Source of the DNA: UBA2336 sp036787955
GTDB lineage: Bacteria; Bacteroidota; Bacteroidia; Cytophagales; Cyclobacteriaceae
Direction of reading: 5' to 3'
NCBI GenBank assembly: GCA_036787955.1
Contig: DAIQOI010000004.1
Location: forward strand, 205,493 to 269,492
Length of the DNA: 64,000 bases
A model generated the notes under the pieces. The model did not search any database. It had not been told where the DNA came from and saw nothing but the letters and a program-made list of their open reading frames with translations. The translations under genes were made by a program, and so were the position numbers. Within the stretch, counting starts at the first letter, position 1. Every line of letters begins with the position of its first letter. Below, one piece after another: positions 1 to 7,549 of the stretch.

Positions 1-756
1 CGCTTAACGGAAGAAAAAAATCTGCTGCAAAAGGCCGGCCAGATGCTGGAAGACGGTGCCGCCATCCTCGATGTGGGCGGCTACTCTTCGCGCCCGGGTG
101 CTGCCGATGTGGGCATGGAAGAAGAACTGAAACGGGTTATTCCGGCCGTGAAAGCACTGCACAAACATTTCCCGGGCTGTATTCTTTCCATCGACACCTT
201 CCGTGCCGAGGTAGCACGGCAGGCAATGGAAGAAGGGGCGTTAATCGTCAACGATATTTCAGGTGGCCAGCGCGATGAAGCCATGATTCCGGTGGTAGCA
301 CAAAAACAAGTGCCTTACATCTGTATGCACATGCGCGGCACACCGCAAAATATGATGCAGCACACGGTTTATACCGACCTGATGGGGGAACTACTGGATT
401 ACTTCCACCACCGTATATCCGTTTTACAGCGTGCCGGCATGAAAGACATCCTTATTGATCCCGGCTTTGGTTTTGCCAAAACACCGGAACAGAATTTTGA
501 ACTGCTCAGCCGCCTGGAGCTGCTTCATCTTACCGGCAAACCCCTGCTGGCCGGACTATCGCGCAAATCCATGATCTGGAAAACCCTGCACATAACACCC
601 GATGAGGCACTAAGCGGCACCACCGCCCTGCACATGGTGGCCCTGCTGAAAGGTGCTTCCATCTTGCGCGTGCACGATGTAAAAGAAGCTGTACAGGTGG
701 TAAAACTTTTTACACAACTGCGCAAAGCCGAAGCGGTAATTCCACACCGTATTTAG
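1..756 (+). CDS. folP: dihydropteroate synthase (5' end outside window)
   Basis: Condenses p-aminobenzoate with the pterin diphosphate to give dihydropteroate in cytosolic folate synthesis. The reading frame is open from base 1, so the N-terminus with the first pterin-binding strand lies outside the window. Visible family motifs are DVGGYSSRPGA (sugar/pterin-loop region), SIDTFR, VNDISGG, DPGFGFAKT and the GLSRKSM segment with the conserved Lys-Arg-type substrate loop. It ends with TAG only 13 bases before the cdaA ATG. This folP-cdaA order is common in Bacteroidota. Identification is firm; only the true start is unseen. Confidence 0.95.
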   Translation, partial: RLTEEKNLLQKAGQMLEDGAAILDVGGYSSRPGAADVGMEEELKRVIPAVKALHKHFPGCILSIDTFRAEVARQAMEEGALIVNDISGGQRDEAMIPVVAQKQVPYICMHMRGTPQNMMQHTVYTDLMGELLDYFHHRISVLQRAGMKDILIDPGFGFAKTPEQNFELLSRLELLHLTGKPLLAGLSRKSMIWKTLHITPDEALSGTTALHMVALLKGASILRVHDVKEAVQVVKLFTQLRKAEAVIPHRI

Positions 757-764
757 TACTTTTG
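757..764 (+). promoter_or_regulatory. TAnnTTTG -7 element just upstream of cdaA
   Basis: TACTTTTG is a perfect match to the Bacteroidota -7 consensus TAnnTTTG and lies directly after the folP stop codon. A start site 5-7 nt downstream would fall at or next to the cdaA ATG (770), giving a leaderless or nearly leaderless mRNA. I see no clear TTG at the -33 distance, so this is tentative. Confidence 0.35.
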
Positions 765-769
765 TAAAG

Positions 770-1627
770 ATGATACTGCTGTTTAAAATCGGTTTTCTGG
801 ATGTAACATGGGTTGACCTGGTGGACATCGGCCTGGTGAGTATACTGTTGTATCAGGTATATAAACTTATCCGTGGCAGTATTGCGGTCAATATTTTTCT
901 CGGCATCCTTGCCCTGTATCTCATTTACCTGATTGTGCGCGCAGCACAAATGGAACTGCTGGCGACCATTCTCGGGCAATTCATGGGCGTGGGCGTGCTG
1001 GCCATGATCATCCTCTTTCAGCCTGAAATCAGAAAGTTTTTGCTGGTTATCGGCCGCAGTACCGAATTCCGGGAAAATATCTTCAGAAACATCGCACATT
1101 GGCGCAACAGCTATACCGATGACTTCGATGTGCGCGAAGTGATTGAAGCCGTTAAAACACTGAAGGCCACGCGTACCGGTGCACTGATAGTTTTTTCGCG
1201 CGACACGGAACTGAAGTTTTATGCCGAAACAGGGGAGCCGCTGGATGCTGAAGTAACAAAACCGCTGCTGCTATCTATCTTTAACAAACACAGCCCGCTG
1301 CACGACGGAGCAGTTATTATTTTTAAAGGACGCATCAAAGCTGCCCGTTGTGTTTTACCGGTAAGTGAAAACGACAACCTGCCTCCGCATTTCGGCATGC
1401 GGCACCGCTCGGCCGTTGGCATGTCGGAAGCAACCGACACATTGGTGCTGGCCGTATCAGAAGAAACCGGCAGGGTAATACTGGCACGCAACGGCAAATA
1501 CCTGCGCGGGCTGAAACTTAAACAGGTGGAGCAGCGCATACTCGATTACTTCCATTATTCCGAACCTGCCAACTGGGAGGATCTTACTGAAGAAGAGACC
1601 CGCGAATTGCGGTCATCAGCTGCGTAA
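770..1627 (+). CDS. cdaA: membrane diadenylate cyclase (c-di-AMP synthase)
   Basis: Joins two ATP molecules into the second messenger c-di-AMP at the cytoplasmic face of the membrane. The 285-residue protein has the CdaA/DacA layout: about three N-terminal membrane helices (roughly residues 10-90), a short linker and a DisA_N cyclase domain. The catalytic DGA (179-181) and RHR (211-213) motifs are both intact. The ATG at 770 gives the usual family N-terminus (MILLFKIGFL). It sits 13 nt behind folP and may share its transcript or use the -7 box at 757. No CdaR or GlmM gene accompanies it in this window. Confidence 0.95.
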   Translation: MILLFKIGFLDVTWVDLVDIGLVSILLYQVYKLIRGSIAVNIFLGILALYLIYLIVRAAQMELLATILGQFMGVGVLAMIILFQPEIRKFLLVIGRSTEFRENIFRNIAHWRNSYTDDFDVREVIEAVKTLKATRTGALIVFSRDTELKFYAETGEPLDAEVTKPLLLSIFNKHSPLHDGAVIIFKGRIKAARCVLPVSENDNLPPHFGMRHRSAVGMSEATDTLVLAVSEETGRVILARNGKYLRGLKLKQVEQRILDYFHYSEPANWEDLTEEETRELRSSAA

Positions 1628-1659
1628 CAGGGTAAGGCATCGGGCTTCCCGCGCCAAAT

Positions 1660-2856
1660 TTACTTCACTACGCCCAACTCCTGCCCTGCCTCAGCGAATG
1701 CCTGAATAGCTTTATCCAGATGATGCTTTTCATGCGCAGCCGACAGTTGCACGCGGATGCGCGCCTGGCCTTTGGGTACCACCGGATAGAAGAAGCCGAT
1801 AACATAAATACCTTTATCCAGCAGCCGGTCGGCAAATTGCTGGGCCAGCGGTGCATCGTACAACATGATGGGTACGATGGGATGCTCACCGGGTTTGATG
1901 TCGAAGCCTGCTTTGGTCATCTCACTGCGGAAGTAGCGGGTATTCTGCTCCAGCTTGTCGCGCAGTGCTGTGGTTTCGCTCAGCATGTTAAAAACTTCAA
2001 TCGAGGCCCCTACAATGGCGGGCGCCAGGGTGTTGCTGAATAAGTAGGGGCGCGAACGTTGCCGCAGCATCTCAATGATTTCTTTTCGACCTGATGTAAA
2101 ACCTCCCGAAGCACCACCCAATGCTTTGCCCAGCGTGCCGGTGATGATATCTACGCGTTCCATCACATTGCGGTATTCCGGTACACCGCGACCGGTTTTA
2201 CCAATAAAGCCGGTAGCATGGCATTCGTCCGTCATCACCAGCGCCTCGTATTTATCTGCCAGGTCGCAAATCTTATCCAGCTGCGCAATGGTACCGTCCA
2301 TGGAAAAGGCGCCATCAGTAACAATGATTATCTGCCTGGCTCCGGCAGTACGCGCTTCTTTCAGTTGCTTTTCAAGATCATCCATGTCGTTGTGCCGGTA
2401 GCGGTAGCGCATGGCCTTGCACAGCCGCACACCGTCAATTATTGAAGCATGGTTGAGTTCATCCGAAACAATGGCATCCTCAGCGCCAAGCAAGGGTTCA
2501 AACACACCTCCGTTGGCATCGAAGGCGGCCGCATATAATATAGTGTCTTCCATGCCGAGGAACTGTGAAATCTTTTGCTCCAGTTCCTTATGAATATCCT
2601 GCGTTCCGCAGATAAAACGCACTGACGACATGCCGAAACCGTGGGTATCGATGGCGCGCTTGGCTGCTTCAATTACGCGTGGGTGCGATGACAAACCCAG
2701 GTAATTGTTGGCGCAAAAATTAATGACCTGTTTACCACCCTGTATGGTGATATCAGCGCCCTGCGGTGAGGTAATGATACGCTCCTTCTTATACAATCCA
2801 GCTTCGCGAATAGAGGCGAGTTCCTTTTGCAATACGGGTTGAAAAGTGCGGTACAT
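1660..2856 (-). CDS. kbl: glycine C-acetyltransferase (2-amino-3-ketobutyrate CoA ligase)
   Basis: PLP enzyme that splits 2-amino-3-oxobutyrate with CoA into glycine and acetyl-CoA, the second step of threonine breakdown. It has 398 residues, the normal length for the alpha-oxoamine synthase family. The PLP lysine is K244 in TGTLGKALGG. Upstream, NFCANNYLGL, DELNHASIIDG and the TDECHATG segment (PLP-ring Asp) are all family signatures, and the GGASGG run after the lysine favours KBL over BioF or HemA-type paralogues. It is transcribed divergently from tdh at 2947, whose product is its substrate, so the two form one functional unit. Confidence 0.95.
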   Translation of the reverse strand: MYRTFQPVLQKELASIREAGLYKKERIITSPQGADITIQGGKQVINFCANNYLGLSSHPRVIEAAKRAIDTHGFGMSSVRFICGTQDIHKELEQKISQFLGMEDTILYAAAFDANGGVFEPLLGAEDAIVSDELNHASIIDGVRLCKAMRYRYRHNDMDDLEKQLKEARTAGARQIIIVTDGAFSMDGTIAQLDKICDLADKYEALVMTDECHATGFIGKTGRGVPEYRNVMERVDIITGTLGKALGGASGGFTSGRKEIIEMLRQRSRPYLFSNTLAPAIVGASIEVFNMLSETTALRDKLEQNTRYFRSEMTKAGFDIKPGEHPIVPIMLYDAPLAQQFADRLLDKGIYVIGFFYPVVPKGQARIRVQLSAAHEKHHLDKAIQAFAEAGQELGVVK

Positions 2857-2946
2857 AAATTAATTGATAAAACTTGCGGCAAAGTTAACCGCTTTGACTG
2901 AAGCACAAGGCCGTTTATCCCTTCAAAAATTTCTAACTTGCGCACG

Positions 2947-3906
2947 ATGAGAAAGCAAAAAATTCTGGTTATTGGTGCCGGCGGACAACTTGGCACCGAG
3001 CTGGTGCAGGCCTTATGGAAAGTATATGGCGAAGAAAACGTGATTGCCACCGATATCAGAGATCCGCAGGGCATACTGGCGCGCGCACGCTTTGAGATAC
3101 TCGATGTGCTGAAGCAGAAGCATCTTTTTGACTTTATCAGGAAAAACGAAATCACGCAGATTTATCACCTGGCGGCTGTCTTATCTGCTACCGGTGAAAA
3201 GAACCCCAAGTTTGCCTGGCACCTGAATATGGACGGCCTTATCCATGTACTGGATGCTGCCGTAGAATTTCGGATTGAAAAAGTTTACTGGCCCAGTTCC
3301 ATAGCCGTGTTTGGTCCGGCTACACCAAAGCACAACACGCCCCAGGATACCGTGACAAGCCCCACCACTATTTACGGAATCAGTAAACTGGCTGGAGAAT
3401 GCTGGTGCGAATGGTACCACCGCAACAAGGGTGTGGATGTGCGCAGTTTACGCTATCCGGGCCTTATTGGCTACAAATCCAAACCCGGCGGAGGCACTAC
3501 CGACTATGCCGTGGATATATTCTTCAAAGCCATTCAGGAAAAAAAATATGAGTGCTTCCTGAAACCCGACACCTACCTGCCCATGATGTATATGGACGAT
3601 GCCGTAAAAGCCACCCTGGATTTAATGGAAGCACCGGCCGAAAAAATTAAGGTGCGGTCCAGCTACAACATTGCTGCCATGAGTTTTTCTCCGGCCGAAA
3701 TTGCTGCAGAAATAAAGAAGCACATTCCGGATTTTGAAATTACCTATAACCCCGACTTCCGGCAGGCCATTGCCGACAGCTGGCCCAAATCCATTGACGA
3801 CTCCCGTGCCCGCCAGGACTGGGGCTGGCAACACCGGTTTGGCCTGAAAGAAATGACCAAAGAAATTTTAGAGCACCTCCCCGCCCTGCTGGCACAGGAG
3901 GCTTAG
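2947..3906 (+). CDS. L-threonine 3-dehydrogenase, short-chain (epimerase-like) type
   Basis: NAD-dependent oxidation of L-threonine to 2-amino-3-oxobutyrate. The protein is not the zinc alcohol-dehydrogenase type of E. coli Tdh but the extended-SDR type known from Flavobacterium and animals. The sequence shows GAGGQLG (nucleotide loop, residues 10-16), SSIAVFG with the active-site Ser (117/118), and Y143-x3-K147. ATG 2947 is chosen over an in-frame TTG nine bases upstream because MRKQKILVIGAGG places the Rossmann strand at the expected position; this gives 319 residues. Its divergent partner kbl consumes the product, which strongly supports the assignment. Confidence 0.92.
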   Translation: MRKQKILVIGAGGQLGTELVQALWKVYGEENVIATDIRDPQGILARARFEILDVLKQKHLFDFIRKNEITQIYHLAAVLSATGEKNPKFAWHLNMDGLIHVLDAAVEFRIEKVYWPSSIAVFGPATPKHNTPQDTVTSPTTIYGISKLAGECWCEWYHRNKGVDVRSLRYPGLIGYKSKPGGGTTDYAVDIFFKAIQEKKYECFLKPDTYLPMMYMDDAVKATLDLMEAPAEKIKVRSSYNIAAMSFSPAEIAAEIKKHIPDFEITYNPDFRQAIADSWPKSIDDSRARQDWGWQHRFGLKEMTKEILEHLPALLAQEA

Positions 3907-3952
3907 GATGTATGTTAAATACATGAATCTGGCTGCCCCTCTCGAAGCGTAT

Positions 3953-3979
3953 CCTGCGGGAGACGCTGCGAAGGCCTAA
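3953..3979 (+). repeat. short degenerate repeat, copy 1
   Basis: 27 bases that match 4734-4760 at 19 of 27 positions, and 7 of the 8 differences are transitions. Both copies end in an in-frame TAA and could encode ...DAAKA-stop and ...NTAKA-stop tails. They bracket the AT-rich island 3980-4733. This may be a remnant of a dispersed intergenic repeat family; that cannot be tested within one window. Confidence 0.35.
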
Positions 3980-4049
3980 TGTTGTAAAATTTATACCCTA
4001 TCCGAAAGACCCAGGTCATCATTTAGAAATAAAGCAGAACTAAAGCATT

Positions 4050-4445
4050 ATGGATAGAAAGATCGTTTTAATGTTTTTAGTGATTGTGCTGTTCATAACA
4101 AAATGTTCTAAGAGGGATAAAGTTGAAACGGGAGATAAGATAACAAGTCCTCTTGCTTCTTATGTAAAAAATCAAGATAAGAACTTTGATAGATCACTGC
4201 TGCAAGGTGTTTGGTGGTTAAATTTTGATGATAATAGTGCGCTTTTTTTTATCTCTGGTGATAGTTTGTATTATGCGGAAGATCAAAGCCAGCCTTTTTA
4301 CATTCAGTTAAAAAGTGATACCTTAAAAATGCTAAGAGATAATCACGAGACTATTTTTCAGATAAAGACTTTGACTGAAGATTCACTTATTTTTTATGAT
4401 CCCGCTTTGGATGAAGATATGGTACTTATGAAAAAGCAGAGATAG
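4050..4445 (+). CDS. small lipoprotein-like hypothetical protein
   Basis: 131 residues that I do not recognise. The first 18 residues form a hydrophobic signal segment (MDRKIVLMFLVIVLF) followed by ITKC at Cys19, which resembles a lipobox, although Lys just before the Cys is unusual. The remainder is hydrophilic, with short beta-like segments (VWWLNFDDN, LFFISGDSLYYA, TLKMLRD) such as are seen in small 'lipocalin-like' or heat-stable secreted Bacteroidota proteins; no catalytic motif is visible. The gene is clearly more AT-rich than its neighbours and is immediately followed by a gene remnant, so it probably belongs to an acquired island. It is a real ORF by length and signal peptide, function unknown. 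Confidence 0.6.
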   Translation: MDRKIVLMFLVIVLFITKCSKRDKVETGDKITSPLASYVKNQDKNFDRSLLQGVWWLNFDDNSALFFISGDSLYYAEDQSQPFYIQLKSDTLKMLRDNHETIFQIKTLTEDSLIFYDPALDEDMVLMKKQR

Positions 4446-4529
4446 AAAATCTCTGAAGCACTCGATATAGATAGAAATACAGTCTCGCGCTGGGTTTTGT
4501 TTTTAATAATGCTATTGGTTTTTTATTGA
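4446..4529 (+). pseudogene. helix-turn-helix gene remnant (transposase or regulator fragment)
   Basis: The frame directly after the lipoprotein stop codon reads KISEALDIDRNTVSRWV and then a hydrophobic run to a TGA at 4527. The first part is a classic helix-turn-helix of the type found at the N-terminus of IS transposases and homeodomain-like regulators (I-x-E-A-L-x-I-x-R-N-T-V-x-R-W). There is no start codon and no catalytic domain follows, so it reads as a decayed fragment of an inserted gene. Confidence 0.45.
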
Positions 4530-4799
4530 TGACCCGGCGTGAATCCTGCAGTTTACGGAGCGAGTTCCACGGTAACACATTTTTTTGAAAGCGAGATAGG
4601 ATTTAATCCACTCTTGATAGGTGCTGTCATCGATCATAGTGGGCTTAATTATCCGCAGAATCTCCCACCCGAGAATTTGCGAAAAGAACAGTTGCCCGGT
4701 CTGATAAATGATTCCAGGTATTATCTTTTCTTCCCCGCAGCGAACACTGCAAAGGCTTAAGTGGCCCGTTAATTAACAAGGTATTTGTAATGCAAGAAT
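4530..4799. other. non-coding stretch with no supported gene
   Basis: 270 bases between the HTH remnant and the T9SS cargo gene. A frame opening with GTG at 4539 stays open for 73 codons to 4760, but the translation has no recognisable domain and its last codons are the repeat copy at 4734-4760. I treat it as non-coding or as decayed sequence of the AT-rich island. Confidence 0.4.
4734..4760 (+). repeat. short degenerate repeat, copy 2
   Basis: Partner of 3953-3979 (19/27 identity, mostly transitions). It marks the right side of the AT-rich island, before the minus-strand cargo gene at 4800. Confidence 0.35.
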
Positions 4800-5978
4800 T
4801 TACCGAACAACTAAACGCAGGGTCTTCTGAAATCCAGGGGCACGATAGTGCAACATATATAAGCCCGATGCAAGACCCTCCAGCCGGTGCTCCTGCGCAC
4901 GGCCGGGCAAAACCTGAAAACGCGATACCACCCGGCCGCTTACATCTGTTATCAGCACTTCATCATTCGGCGAAGGATTAAAATTAATCTCCCATCTCAG
5001 CGTTTTGTCTGTGACAGGATTGGGATAAATATGAACAACGGGCTGCGCATCATAAACAACCGTTACCACCCGAAAGTATTCATACGATCCATCATAGTCA
5101 ACAGCCTTTAACCGGTAGTAGTTGTTGCCAATAAAGGGCTTTTCGTCAACAAAGTAATAATCTCTCCTGGAATAAGAGTTGTAGCCTGATCCCTGAATCG
5201 TGCCGATGGGATAAAATTGAAAATCAGATGTAGCTTTCTCAATCTGAAAATAATCGAAATTTTCTTCCTTTTCTGTAGCCCATGAAAGTGTCACCACGTC
5301 ACTTTCCAGGGAAGCCAGGAAAAACAGCACCTTGACCGGTAAAGCATCACTGGTACAGAAATTACTTCCTGAGCCTTGTGTACATCCTCCACCAATTGTA
5401 AAAGATCCCGGCGGGCCTGTCAGGTTGGAATTGCTTCCCACATTTACCGTTCCGCCTACAGAAACGCCTCCTCCGCCCGTGATGGTCACATTGGTATTAT
5501 TACCACCGGTAAAATTGCCCTCTACGGTAAGAGAGCCTGAAACCGATAAGGAAGCATTGTTATTCATTATTATATTTCCCTTTACCACCATGGTTCCGGT
5601 AACATTAAGGGTAAGGCTATTGCCAACCAACAGATTCCCCCAGATGATCAGCGTGCCGGCCACCGTAAGGGTACCGTTGTTGCTAACCGTAACATCCCGC
5701 GTATTGGAAAGATCACCCACATTCAGCGTTGCCCCGTTGTTGATGGTTATTCCCCCATTATTCCCCAGTGTCAGGTTGCCAATCGTGTAATTATATCCTG
5801 TTTGAATAAATGCCGTACGGTTGGAATTGATGGTTACACTTTCCGAAATGTTATCGCCAATATTGGACCCTGACCAGTTTGCAGCATTGTCCCAATTGCC
5901 GGTGGTGGTAAATATGGCCTGGGCCGGGACAACTGCTGATGAAAAGGTGAATAATAAAAAAACGAAATTTCTTACCAT
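4800..5978 (-). CDS. type IX-secreted protein with beta-repeat N-terminal half and C-terminal sorting domain
   Basis: 392-residue exported protein. A signal peptide (about residues 1-21, ending VPAQA) is followed by a long low-complexity beta-solenoid-like region (about 25-205) rich in Asn, Gly, Thr and Val with repeated NGTLTVAGTL-like turns, as in parallel beta-helix adhesins. About 210-310 resembles a fibronectin-like segment (LPVKVLFFLASLE, VTLSWAT, FQIEKA). The last 75 residues, from HIYPNPVTD to KTLRLVVR, are a type A T9SS sorting domain with the usual YPNP opening and the GLASGLYML-type motif. It is therefore exported by the secretion system that includes sprA and porT in this window. 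Role on the surface is unknown; adhesion is a guess. Confidence 0.85.
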   Translation of the reverse strand: MVRNFVFLLFTFSSAVVPAQAIFTTTGNWDNAANWSGSNIGDNISESVTINSNRTAFIQTGYNYTIGNLTLGNNGGITINNGATLNVGDLSNTRDVTVSNNGTLTVAGTLIIWGNLLVGNSLTLNVTGTMVVKGNIIMNNNASLSVSGSLTVEGNFTGGNNTNVTITGGGGVSVGGTVNVGSNSNLTGPPGSFTIGGGCTQGSGSNFCTSDALPVKVLFFLASLESDVVTLSWATEKEENFDYFQIEKATSDFQFYPIGTIQGSGYNSYSRRDYYFVDEKPFIGNNYYRLKAVDYDGSYEYFRVVTVVYDAQPVVHIYPNPVTDKTLRWEINFNPSPNDEVLITDVSGRVVSRFQVLPGRAQEHRLEGLASGLYMLHYRAPGFQKTLRLVVR

Positions 5979-6100
5979 ACGTGTACAATCTGTTTCCGGC
6001 TATAACCAGCCCTGAACCGGCTTTAAATAACCCGCAAATGTAAGAAATTACGCCGGGGATTTTAAATTGCCGTTCGTAAAAAAAATTATTCACACAGCAT

Positions 6101-7549
6101 TTGGGCTCAATTAAAAAACTTGCAGGCGAAACCGTGCTTTACGGAATGGGCACCATTGTGCCTCGGATTTTTAATTTCCTGCTGCTGCCCCTGCATACTT
6201 CGGTCTTTCACCCCGCTCAATATGGCGTAATTACCTATCTGTACGCATTTGCCGCATTTTTAAATGTGGTATACCTGTGGGGCATGGAGACCGCCTATTT
6301 CCGCTTTGCTACCCGTAAAGAATCCGATGCCCGCCATGTATTTAATGTATCCGTCACTGCAGTAATAGCCGTCAGCACGGTTATTTCGGCAGCGCTCATT
6401 GTGTTTCGGGCGGCAGTAGCTCATGTGCTTCAGATTGAGAACGGTGCGCACTACATTACCTGGCTGGCCGCCATCCTGTGGATTGATGCTGTGGTTGCGA
6501 TTCCTTTTGCACGGCTGCGGCTTGAGCGCAAGCCGCTGCGATTTGCCCTGGCTAAAATTAGCAACATCATCCTTCTGGTTCTGCTGAATGTGTACTTTTT
6601 GCTTTACCGCTATGAGCCGCAAACCGGCATCGGATATGTGTTTATTGCTAACCTGCTGGCAAATGCATTGTTTGTTTTGTTTTTTACTCCCTGGTTAGCG
6701 CAATGGAGGCCGCGTTTGGATCGGCACATCACACCCCACATGCTCCGATACGCCACCCCGGTCATGTTTACCGGCCTGGCAGGCATGACCAACGAAATGT
6801 TTTCACGCATGACTTTAAGCTGGTGGCTGCCGGAAAATTTTTATCCCGGACGCGATGCACAGTATGCACTGGGTGTTTTTGGCGCCTGCTACAAATACGC
6901 AGTATTGATGAACCTTGCCGTACAGGCATTTCGCTATGCCGCAGAACCATTTTTCTTTTCAAATGCCGAAAACAGACAGGCCCCGGAATTATTTGCCCGC
7001 ATAAATCATTACTTCGTTGTGGTGTGTTCGGTCATTCTTGTGGCAGTGAGTGTAAACCTTGATGCCTTGCGCTTCCTGCTGGGCGATGAGCAATATTACG
7101 AAGGTCTGGTTATCGTTCCGGTGCTGTTACTGGCTTATTTGTTCCTAGGCGTGTACTATAACTTCTCTGTGTGGTTTAAAGTCACCGACAAGACTTATTT
7201 CGGTACACTTTTTACTGTTGGCGGTGCCATCATTACCATCGTTGCCAATTACCTGCTCATACCTTTGTGGGGTTATGTGGGCAGTGCAACAGCCGCCTTA
7301 TTATGTTACGCTGGCATGATGGTTGCCTGTTACTTATACGGTCAAAAATACTATCCCATCCCCTACACGGTTGGTAAATCGCTCATTTACATTATGTCGG
7401 CTGCAGGATTCAGTTACCTGGTTACGTGGTTTGATTTTTTCAACCAGGCAATGGCCCACCTTTTTCACGGGGGGGCAACTTTGGTTTTCATAACAGCAGT
7501 CTGGCTCATTGAACGCAGCAGCCTTAAGCAACTGCACAGGGCCCAATGA
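6101..7549 (+). CDS. lipopolysaccharide/polysaccharide flippase-like membrane protein (MOP superfamily)
   Basis: 482-residue integral membrane protein with about 12-14 hydrophobic helices. The N-terminus (LAGETVLYGMGTIVPRIFNF) matches the polysaccharide-export branch of the MOP/MATE superfamily, the Wzx-like lipid-linked oligosaccharide flippases. The conserved segment begins upstream of the first ATG (6145), so I take the TTG at 6101 as start. The stop overlaps the next gene's ATG in an ATGA, so the two are translationally coupled. No glycosyltransferase cluster is adjacent, so the flipped substrate cannot be inferred. Confidence 0.85.
   Translation: MGSIKKLAGETVLYGMGTIVPRIFNFLLLPLHTSVFHPAQYGVITYLYAFAAFLNVVYLWGMETAYFRFATRKESDARHVFNVSVTAVIAVSTVISAALIVFRAAVAHVLQIENGAHYITWLAAILWIDAVVAIPFARLRLERKPLRFALAKISNIILLVLLNVYFLLYRYEPQTGIGYVFIANLLANALFVLFFTPWLAQWRPRLDRHITPHMLRYATPVMFTGLAGMTNEMFSRMTLSWWLPENFYPGRDAQYALGVFGACYKYAVLMNLAVQAFRYAAEPFFFSNAENRQAPELFARINHYFVVVCSVILVAVSVNLDALRFLLGDEQYYEGLVIVPVLLLAYLFLGVYYNFSVWFKVTDKTYFGTLFTVGGAIITIVANYLLIPLWGYVGSATAALLCYAGMMVACYLYGQKYYPIPYTVGKSLIYIMSAAGFSYLVTWFDFFNQAMAHLFHGGATLVFITAVWLIERSSLKQLHRAQ

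Noticed and set aside
4539..4760. 73-codon frame starting with GTG
   Set aside because: No recognisable domain, odd composition, and its end is the short repeat copy; more likely chance or decayed sequence.
3953..4760. Diversity-generating retroelement template/variable repeats, suggested by transition-biased differences
   Set aside because: No reverse transcriptase, differences are not restricted to adenines, and neither copy lies in a variable gene.
5332..5790. 152-codon plus-strand frame
   Set aside because: Antisense shadow of the repetitive beta region of the T9SS cargo protein; Pro/Leu/Val-rich by reverse complement of the repeats.
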